A DNA stretch of 33,462 nt, taken from NCBI GenBank assembly GCA_902781545.1, contig CACZJR010000011.1:40506-73967 (forward strand), in the 5' to 3' direction. Shown one piece after another: positions 23,750 to 33,462 of this stretch. Position 1 is the first letter of the stretch. Every line of letters begins with the position of its first letter. A program made the position numbers and the translations under genes. This stretch comes from an uncultured Spirochaetales bacterium (GTDB taxonomy: Bacteria > Spirochaetota > Spirochaetia > Sphaerochaetales > Sphaerochaetaceae). The notes under the pieces were generated by a model, which saw only the letters and a program-made list of their open reading frames with translations, was not told the DNA's origin and did no database searches.

Positions 23750-25027
23750 ATGGACATTGAGCTGATCTGTCTGCTTTCCATGCTGGCGGTGTTCCTGCTG
23801 GCAAACCTGCTTCTGAAGCTTCCCGTCAGCATCTCAATGATACTGGGCGCCATTGTCGGTGCCCTTGTCGGCGGGCAGGGGATTCCCGTAAGACATCTGT
23901 TCGAGGGTACCTTCACCTATGTGGACACAATCCTGATAATATCCACCGCCATGCTCTTCATGACTGTGATCCAGGAGTCCGGCGCGCTTGAGGCGCTGAA
24001 TGCGCTGATTGTGACTAAATTCCACAAGGTTCCTGCCCTGATGCTGGTCCTGCTGATGCTTGTGATCATGTTCCCGGGAATGATAACCGGCTCATCCACT
24101 GCGGCTGTCCTGAGTGCCGGAGCCCTTGTTGCCCCTGTTCTTCTTCTGATAGGCATTCCAAAGGAGAAGGCCGGAGCAATCATCGCCATCGGTGCCATCA
24201 TGGGAATGGCGGCGCCCCCGATAAACATCCCCGCGATGCTCATCGGCGGCGGAGTGGACATGCCATACATCGGTTTTGACGGCCCTCTGTTCCTCCTGAC
24301 CATTCCATGTGCGGTGTTCGCCGTCCTTTTCCTGGGGCTGAGATACTGCAGGAATCTGGACATCGAGAAGCTGAAAGAGGGCCTGGATCTTGAAGTCGGA
24401 AAGAAATACGGCTTCAGACTCTATATTCCGATCATCGTTCTGTTTGTCCTGCTTGTTGTCTCAAAGGCCTTCCCGAAGTTCCCGCAGCTGGGAACCTGCC
24501 TCATTTTCCTGATCTCCGCCGTTGTGGGGCTGTTCACAGGAAAGAGGTTCAACTTCTGGAAGAAGTCCCTGGATGCCATGGAGACCACAATTCCCGTGCT
24601 TGCAAAGCTCATGGGAGTTGGAATGTTCATCCAGGTCCTGACGCTAGTCGGTGCCAGGGGCTGGATTGTGGTTAGCTGCCTGGGACTCGGAATGGTGTTC
24701 GTGTACATCGCCACATTCACCATCATGCCGGGATTCGGCGCTATCAGCTCCTACGGGGCGGCATCTGTCATAGGAGTGCCGTTCCTGCTGGTGATAATCC
24801 AGAACACAGTGTGCAACGACATCATTGTCGCGGCAGTTCTTGCTTTCACATGCTGTCTGGGAGATCTCATGCCTCCTACGGCCCTTGCAGGAAACTACGC
24901 CGCACAGATTGTCGGACTCAAGTACAACAAGGTCCTCAAATGCTGCATCATACCGTTTGTGGTGTGCATCGCGGTCGCGGTCCTTGTGATATTCAACACG
25001 AATGCGCTTGCATTCCTGACGGCATAG
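23750..25027 (+). CDS. Ion-transporter-superfamily (DctM-like) permease B
   Basis: A 425-residue inner-membrane permease with about eleven to twelve helices and two inverted halves. The first half shows P-G-M-I-T-G-S-S-T-A (109-118) and A-P-P-I-N-I-P-A-M (155-163). The second shows P-G-F-G-A-I-S-S-Y-G-A-A (327-338) and G-D-L-M-P-P-T-A (371-378). These paired hairpin motifs are typical of DctM, the large permease of TRAP systems, and of related IT-superfamily carriers. No DctQ-type four-helix subunit or DctP protein accompanies it; instead a 49-residue two-helix peptide follows nine bases later. The substrate is not predictable, although the neighbouring hydrolases suggest a small acid or amino-acid derivative. 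Confidence 0.87.
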   Translation: MDIELICLLSMLAVFLLANLLLKLPVSISMILGAIVGALVGGQGIPVRHLFEGTFTYVDTILIISTAMLFMTVIQESGALEALNALIVTKFHKVPALMLVLLMLVIMFPGMITGSSTAAVLSAGALVAPVLLLIGIPKEKAGAIIAIGAIMGMAAPPINIPAMLIGGGVDMPYIGFDGPLFLLTIPCAVFAVLFLGLRYCRNLDIEKLKEGLDLEVGKKYGFRLYIPIIVLFVLLVVSKAFPKFPQLGTCLIFLISAVVGLFTGKRFNFWKKSLDAMETTIPVLAKLMGVGMFIQVLTLVGARGWIVVSCLGLGMVFVYIATFTIMPGFGAISSYGAASVIGVPFLLVIIQNTVCNDIIVAAVLAFTCCLGDLMPPTALAGNYAAQIVGLKYNKVLKCCIIPFVVCIAVAVLVIFNTNALAFLTA

Positions 25028-25036
25028 GAGGGACGG

Positions 25037-25186
25037 ATGCTTAAGTTTGTGTATCTTGCAATCGTTGCCTTCGTGCTTGTCCTTATCGCAGTCAATATGT
25101 TCCGCAAGAAGAAAAACTTTTTCTTCCAGCTGGATGCCGCAATAGTCATGGTGACGCTCTTGCTGCGTCTTCTGCTCCTGAAGTGA
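25037..25186 (+). CDS. 49-aa two-helix membrane microprotein B
   Basis: ATG 25037 to TGA 25184-25186, with GGAGGGACGG upstream. The peptide starts M-L-K-F-V-Y-L, has a first helix (about 4-20), a basic turn N-M-F-R-K-K-K-N, and a second helix (about 29-47) ending L-L-R-L-L-L-L-K. The pattern M-L-x-helix-N-x-x-R-K-x-helix-L-R-x-L-x-x-K is shared with microprotein A in the same gene position, so both are very likely expressed. Possible role: small permease subunit (inference). Confidence 0.77.
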   Translation: MLKFVYLAIVAFVLVLIAVNMFRKKKNFFFQLDAAIVMVTLLLRLLLLK

Positions 25187-25193
25187 GGCCGTT

Positions 25194-26327
25194 ATGAGAA
25201 AGATACCTAAGAACTACATAACAGCCTCCATACTTTGCGTCTTTGTCATTGCCGCCGTAATCTACCTCGGCATTGTCTTCAGGTCCGCCAAAGAGGCCGA
25301 GCCGATCTATCCGGGGCCCGGTGTCACATCCGTCAGGATGCTGAGCGACTGGTATCCCGAACTCAAGGGAACCAGCGGGGACACAGAAGTCTACATCCTT
25401 GACAGCGGTGTTAAGGGCGCCAGCATGCTCGTGCTTGGGGGAACGCACCCCAATGAGCCTTCCGGCTTCATCAGCGCAGTCATGCTCATCGAGTACTGCA
25501 GGCCTACTGCAGGAACTCTCTATGTCATCCCTCGTGCGAACAACAGCGCATTCACCTGCACCGACCCGCAGGAAGCAGCCCCGATGAAGTTCTACATCGA
25601 TACCGACAACGGCACCAGATGGTTCCGTTTCGGAAGCCGTGCGACAAATCCGATTGACCAGTGGCCGGACAGTGAGGTCTATGTCCATGCATCATCTGGG
25701 CAGAAGCTCTCAGGAAGTGAGACCAGGAACCTCAACAGGGCATACCCGGGCAATGAGGGCGGCACGTTCACAGAGAAGGTCGCCTACGGGATTACCAGCC
25801 TGATAATTGCCGAGAAGATCGCCATAACCGTTGACCTGCATGAGGCATCGCCTGAGTACACCACTGTCAACGCCATTGTGGCCCATGAGGACGCACTTGA
25901 TCTTGCTGCCCTTACCCTCTGGGATGTTGAGGAGGATTTCCAGATCACGCTTGAGAAGTCACCGATAAACCTCCATGGCCTGACACACAGGGAGCTTGGC
26001 GATTTCACTGACACCATGGCCCTTCTGATGGAGACTGCGAACGCCTCCCAGGGACGCCTGCACGGGCGAATAGACTCCGACCTGGTTGTCACAGGCAAGG
26101 ACAAGTTCTATGCCAGAGCGGCAAAGTACGGTGCTGTGACCGTCCCTTATGACGATTCGGGAATCAGCATCTCCGAGCGCTGCGCAAGGCACATCGCCTG
26201 CATCACCCAGTTCGCGGAGCAGTACCAGTTCGTAGGTGACGGTTCTGCCATCAGCCTCGGGGACATGCCATCCTACAAACAGATACTCAAGAACGGGATA
26301 GGTCATTACCTGAGTTCACCTAAATGA
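25194..26327 (+). CDS. Membrane-anchored M14-family (AstE/AspA-like) zinc hydrolase B
   Basis: A 377-residue paralogue of hydrolase A with an N-terminal membrane helix (about 10-28) and an external catalytic domain. Zinc ligands H85 and E88 (G-G-T-H-P-N-E), H216 (D-L-H-E), the intact N181-R182 (L-N-R-A-Y-P-G) and a likely catalytic E280 (L-M-E-T) form a complete active site. Regions shared with A outside the catalytic residues include T-N-P-x-D-Q-W-P-D, S-P-E-Y/F, and G-x-L-H-G. It follows microprotein B by seven bases and overlaps the next hydrolase start by four bases, so the second module is one translational unit. Confidence 0.85.
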   Translation: MRKIPKNYITASILCVFVIAAVIYLGIVFRSAKEAEPIYPGPGVTSVRMLSDWYPELKGTSGDTEVYILDSGVKGASMLVLGGTHPNEPSGFISAVMLIEYCRPTAGTLYVIPRANNSAFTCTDPQEAAPMKFYIDTDNGTRWFRFGSRATNPIDQWPDSEVYVHASSGQKLSGSETRNLNRAYPGNEGGTFTEKVAYGITSLIIAEKIAITVDLHEASPEYTTVNAIVAHEDALDLAALTLWDVEEDFQITLEKSPINLHGLTHRELGDFTDTMALLMETANASQGRLHGRIDSDLVVTGKDKFYARAAKYGAVTVPYDDSGISISERCARHIACITQFAEQYQFVGDGSAISLGDMPSYKQILKNGIGHYLSSPK

Positions 26328-27307
26328 TGAGAAAGATTCCTGTAATCTTTTTGATATTATTCTCAATCCTCATTGTCACCGCATGCAAGAAGACGGAGAA
26401 GGAGACTGCGCCGCAGAGTGAGGCATCGGCTCCTGTCGTTGAGGCTACGACTCCTGTGGAGACCCCTGCGGAGGATTCAGATGCCCCAGACAAGGATCCC
26501 GTGGATGACGGCTATCAGAGGGTCGTTGTTGCCGGCACAGAGGTCAGGTGGGATGGCTACAGGGCAATTGAGCCTGAGAGCGACCTGGATATCATGAACA
26601 TGACGTTCGCGGATTTCGGGTCTTTCTTCACTGAGCAGTATCCTGTTTCCCGGAGCACGTACAAGCTGATGGAGGGAGGGATCTCGGAGACGGAGGTCAC
26701 GCACATCCACAGTGAGAATCCGGGGCCGGCCATCTACATAGTCGGAGGAGTGCACGGTGACGAGAGGGCCGCATGGTACAGCGCGCTTCTGATGCGTGAG
26801 GCCACCATCTCATGCGGGGACCTTTATGTGCTTGCCCCGGCCAATGCCAACGGGGCGCGGAACAAGACCCGTTATGTGACAGGCCACCTTGACCTGAACA
26901 GGAGCTTTCCCGGAAATCCTGACGGAGATGACGCGGAGCAGCTTGCGTTTGCAATCTATCAGGACATAAGAGGCAAGAAGCCTGACTTCGTGTTTGACCT
27001 TCATGAGGCCATTCTCATGAATGAGAGCCGTGATTTCCTGGGAAGCACGTATATTTTCACCGAATTGGATGGAATGGAGGACCTGTTCTTTGATCTTCTG
27101 GTGGCGACGGAGGAGGGGACCATCTGCCATAATGAGTTCGGTTTCACAGGACCCGGGCCTGCAGGAAGCGTCAATGCCGAGGTCACCAGACACCTCCATA
27201 TTCCTGTAATCACGGTCGAGACATTCAGGGGCTTTGACATTTACCGCAGGGTCTATGACCAGCTGGATACAATCCAGTTCACGCTGGCTTTTTACGGGAT
27301 GAGGTGA
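26324..27307 (+). CDS. Lipoprotein M14-family zinc hydrolase C
   Basis: A 327-residue lipoprotein (lipobox V-T-A-C, C21) with an acidic Pro/Thr/Ala linker (about 24-62) and an M14 catalytic domain more like classical AstE/AspA and murein-peptide enzymes than A and B. Zinc ligands are H144 and E147 (G-G-V-H-G-D-E) and H227 (D-L-H-E-A); the substrate motif is D-L-N-R-S-F-P-G (190-197) and the catalytic glutamate E299 (V-E-T-F). It is the third M14 enzyme in the cluster and is anchored by lipid rather than a helix, so it may act at a different place or on a different intermediate. It could start at 26324 or 26327. Confidence 0.86.
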   Translation: MMRKIPVIFLILFSILIVTACKKTEKETAPQSEASAPVVEATTPVETPAEDSDAPDKDPVDDGYQRVVVAGTEVRWDGYRAIEPESDLDIMNMTFADFGSFFTEQYPVSRSTYKLMEGGISETEVTHIHSENPGPAIYIVGGVHGDERAAWYSALLMREATISCGDLYVLAPANANGARNKTRYVTGHLDLNRSFPGNPDGDDAEQLAFAIYQDIRGKKPDFVFDLHEAILMNESRDFLGSTYIFTELDGMEDLFFDLLVATEEGTICHNEFGFTGPGPAGSVNAEVTRHLHIPVITVETFRGFDIYRRVYDQLDTIQFTLAFYGMR

Positions 27308-27309
27308 TT

Positions 27310-27615
27310 ATGGACAAGAACATGGCAAGGGCAAAGGCCTTTCTAAATCGTGCATCGGAATCAGATGACCTGATCCAGAAGCTTCTGTGTCTCTATGACG
27401 GATTCGTGTGTATCTACGGGCCTGCGGATGTCTGCCGCAAGGCCGCAGCCGAGTCCATGGTTGACTATAGGATGCTTCAGAGGATGATTGACTACTGCAC
27501 GTCTGACGGGGATTCGGATAACGGATCGGAAGGGAGGCTAGCACCCACACCTGAGATGACGGACAGCCTGGAGAAAGGTCTTGTCAGGCTGATCGCATTT
27601 GAGGAGAGAAAGTGA
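27310..27615 (+). CDS. Small helical protein, unknown (101 aa)
   Basis: A 101-residue soluble, mostly helical protein without signal peptide or membrane helix. It has Cys residues at several positions (C-L-Y-D-G-F-V-C-I-Y, A-D-V-C-R-K, D-Y-C) and an acidic Gly/Ser/Asp loop (about 66-76). I do not recognise it. ATG 27310 has GAGG five bases upstream; a GTG at 27304 overlapping the previous stop is an alternative. It overlaps the following gene by one base, so it is co-translated with the M14 genes and the phosphodiesterase. Confidence 0.7.
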   Translation: MDKNMARAKAFLNRASESDDLIQKLLCLYDGFVCIYGPADVCRKAAAESMVDYRMLQRMIDYCTSDGDSDNGSEGRLAPTPEMTDSLEKGLVRLIAFEERK

Positions 27616-28427
27616 TGGACAGCCTGTTTCTGGAATTGGAGAAGAAAGGCAAGGTCCTTGTGTTCGGGCACAGGGGGTTCAGTCAGGATTATCCTGAGAA
27701 CACAATGCTTTCTTTCAGCAAGTGTGCGGACAACCCCCTGATTGACGGGGTGGAGCTTGATGTCCATGTTTGCCGCAGCGGAGAGGTCGTTGTTGCCCAT
27801 GATTTCTCCCTCAAGCGGACCGCAGAACTTGACTGTGAGATAGAGGACCTCTCCCTGGATGAGCTGAGGCAGATTGATGTGGGGTCATTCAAGGACAGCC
27901 GCTTCTCAGATGCCCGCATCCCGCTTCTTCGTGAGCTTTTCTCTGCCTTCGGTGAGCGCTTCTATTATGATATTGAATTAAAGGTGAAGGCCGGACGTGT
28001 GAACAAGGAGCTCTCACGCAAGGTCATCGACCTGATCTCTGAATTCAAGCTGTGGCCGAGGGTGCTTGTCTCAAGCTTCAATCCGCTTGCGCTCAGGGCT
28101 TTCCGCAGCGAGTGCCGCTCTTACGGCCATGTGGCTATCCCACCTGCGGCTGACATATTCGCCAGGAGCAAGGACATCCCCAAGATGCTGTGGAACGGCG
28201 CAGGTCATCTGGCATCTCGGAGCAGCTATCAGAAACCTGAATACAAGCAGATAGACAGCGCATATCTTCGCTCTCACGGCAGGTTGCCGATCATCACATG
28301 GACGGTGAATACGGAGTCTGATGCCCTGAGGATGCTTGAGTTGAACAGCCCCAGGATGAGGGTTTTCGGTCTGATAGGCAATGACCCGCACATGCTTGCC
28401 GATGTGGTAAGTCATTGGACTAAATAA
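27615..28427 (+). CDS. Glycerophosphodiester phosphodiesterase family protein
   Basis: A 270-residue TIM-barrel enzyme of the GDPD/UgpQ family, which splits glycerophosphodiesters into glycerol-3-phosphate and an alcohol. Active-site residues are H19-R20 (F-G-H-R-G), E47 and D49 (V-E-L-D-V-H), and H62 (V-V-A-H-D); I-E-L-K-V near 118-122 and T-W-T-V-N near 230 complete the barrel motifs. No signal peptide, so it is cytoplasmic. The start is the ATG at 27615 overlapping the previous stop (TGATG), with GAGGAGAG upstream. It is the last gene before the rRNA operon; no clear terminator follows. Confidence 0.93.
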   Translation: MDSLFLELEKKGKVLVFGHRGFSQDYPENTMLSFSKCADNPLIDGVELDVHVCRSGEVVVAHDFSLKRTAELDCEIEDLSLDELRQIDVGSFKDSRFSDARIPLLRELFSAFGERFYYDIELKVKAGRVNKELSRKVIDLISEFKLWPRVLVSSFNPLALRAFRSECRSYGHVAIPPAADIFARSKDIPKMLWNGAGHLASRSSYQKPEYKQIDSAYLRSHGRLPIITWTVNTESDALRMLELNSPRMRVFGLIGNDPHMLADVVSHWTK

Positions 28428-28485
28428 AGTTCTAGTACTACAACCGCACATGAATATTTTTTCTCACTTTTTTTAAAAAAGAGTG

Positions 28486-28515
28486 TTGACATTTTGTTGC
28501 GGAATCGAGTATGTT
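28486..28515 (+). promoter_or_regulatory. rRNA operon promoter
   Basis: TTGACA (28486-28491), an 18-base spacer and TATGTT (28510-28515), preceded by an A/T-rich tract (28466-28480) that could act as an UP element. It gives a leader of about 255 bases before 16S. Confidence 0.7.
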
Positions 28516-28521
28516 CATAGA

Positions 28522-28777
28522 GCACGCTTCAAGGATGCTTGGAGAAAGTGCAGTAGATTTTTACAGAGATATTAAAGAAGAGAAGGTTAAGTAAGGAATT
28601 ATGACGATTGCTTCGGCCGTTGGTCATAGTTCAGTTTACGGAAGCATGAGGGCTTCCAGTCAATTCAAAGATTCGGACAGAAGATAACGTACAGTTGTTC
28701 GGAGAGCATCCGGGAGGATGCGGAGTTGACAGGAGAGAACGAGATAATCAATGTCCGGTCTTCGGACCGGGTTTCAA
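28522..28777 (+). other. rRNA leader with processing stem and hairpins
   Basis: No gene is seen in the 350 bases between the phosphodiesterase and 16S apart from the promoter and this leader. Bases 28564-28588 are complementary, with two mismatches over 25, to 30422-30446 in the 16S-tRNA spacer; this is the expected RNase III stem that loops out 16S. Local hairpins follow: TATGAC/GTCATA (around 28596-28630), GGAAGC/GCTTCC (around 28640-28657), GCATCC/GGATGC (around 28706-28721), and a UUCG tetraloop stem CCGGTC/GACCGG (28755-28770) just before the 16S 5' end. Confidence 0.65.
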
Positions 28778-30308
<1,531 letters not shown>

Positions 30309-30461
30309 GAGAAAGAAAGGCTTTTGCCGGTGTCACTCACAGACACTGGCTGACAGGCATAGGACCGTCGGTCCGGAAGGTGGAAGACCTTCCAAAACAA
30401 AAAAGTTGCCTTCATGCAATGAACCTTCTCTTCTTCGATATCTCTGGATAGAGATAGACCT

Positions 30462-30535
30462 GGGGCAGTAGCTCAGTTGGTTAGAGCACCGCTCTGATAA
30501 GGCGGGGGTCATAAGTTCAAGTCTTATCTGCCCCA
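30462..30535 (+). tRNA. tRNA-Ile (GAT anticodon)
   Basis: A 74-base tRNA in the 16S-23S spacer. The acceptor stem GGGGCAG (30462-30468) pairs with CTGCCCC (30528-30534), discriminator A at 30535; the D-arm, the anticodon loop CTGATAA with GAT at 30496-30498, and the TTCAAGT T-loop are all present. The 3' CCA is not encoded. A 7-bp hairpin TATCTCT/AGAGATA (30439-30456) lies just upstream. Confidence 0.95.
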
Positions 30536-30578
30536 TCTGATTTTTACATTTATAGCGAAGGGATGAGATAAACAATAT

Positions 30579-33431
<2,853 letters not shown>

Positions 33432-33441
<10 letters not shown>

Positions 33442-33460
33442 TATTGTCTATCTTATCCCG
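33432..33460 (+). other. 3' half of the 23S processing stem
   Basis: The sequence after the 23S 3' end (ATATTGTCTATCTTATCCC, 33441-33459) is complementary with few mismatches to GGGATGAGATAAACAATAT (30560-30578) before the 5' end. This is the standard RNase III processing arrangement. The window ends here; 5S is not included. Confidence 0.75.
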
Positions 33461-33462
33461 GA

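Noticed and set aside
28428-28480. Terminator after the glycerophosphodiesterase gene
   Set aside because: There is a CTTTTTTTAAAAAAG palindrome near 28468-28481, but it is pure A/T without a GC stem and is better read as an AT-rich element upstream of the rRNA promoter.

Overview
The window looks like a chromosomal segment of a spirochaete, probably near Sphaerochaeta/Treponema. I base this on the 16S rRNA (the GGCGGCGCGTTTTAAGCATGCAAG stretch near its 5' end and the overall variable-region style) and on the protein families. That is a judgement from memory, not a database search. Codons are fairly GC-rich, while intergenic regions are AT-rich with recognisable sigma-70-type promoters. No insertion sequence, prophage, CRISPR array or integrase was seen.

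Left part (1-9800) is mostly housekeeping. It holds the 3' end of NAD-dependent DNA ligase, a ModE-like HTH regulator, an argR-pgi pair, lemA plus a DUF2207 membrane protein, and two overlapping membrane genes that resemble the plant/cyanobacterial phytol kinase (VTE5) and phytyl-phosphate kinase (VTE6/DUF92). A 35-residue membrane microprotein with its own promoter follows, then groEL alone on the minus strand.

Middle part (9900-16930): yajC-secD-secF-ispH-M32 carboxypeptidase-pgsA form one tightly packed plus-strand operon from a strong promoter at about 9910. A convergent CitC-like nucleotidyltransferase lies on the minus strand.

Right part (17040-28430) is the most unusual region. It is a run of exported and membrane proteins: a secreted protein with two internal repeats, a gamma-glutamyltransferase-family lipoprotein with altered substrate-binding motifs, and then a duplicated module. 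Each module copy is an ion-transporter-superfamily (DctM-like) permease, a 48-49 aa two-helix membrane microprotein, and a membrane-anchored M14 (AstE/AspA-like) zinc hydrolase. The second copy also has a Ser/Ala-linker lipoprotein in front and a third, lipoprotein M14 enzyme behind, followed by a small unknown protein and a glycerophosphodiesterase. My inference is that these genes trim a peptide-like or N-acyl/gamma-glutamyl substrate outside the inner membrane and import the product. The substrate is not known from sequence.

The end of the window (28485-33462) is an rRNA operon: promoter, structured leader, 16S, tRNA-Ile(GAT) and 23S, with RNase III-type processing stems around both rRNAs; 5S lies outside. 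Compared with the conserved 23S core, this 23S copy lacks two blocks, one in domain IV and one in domain V that includes peptidyl-transferase and A-loop nucleotides. It is therefore either an assembly error or a non-functional copy.
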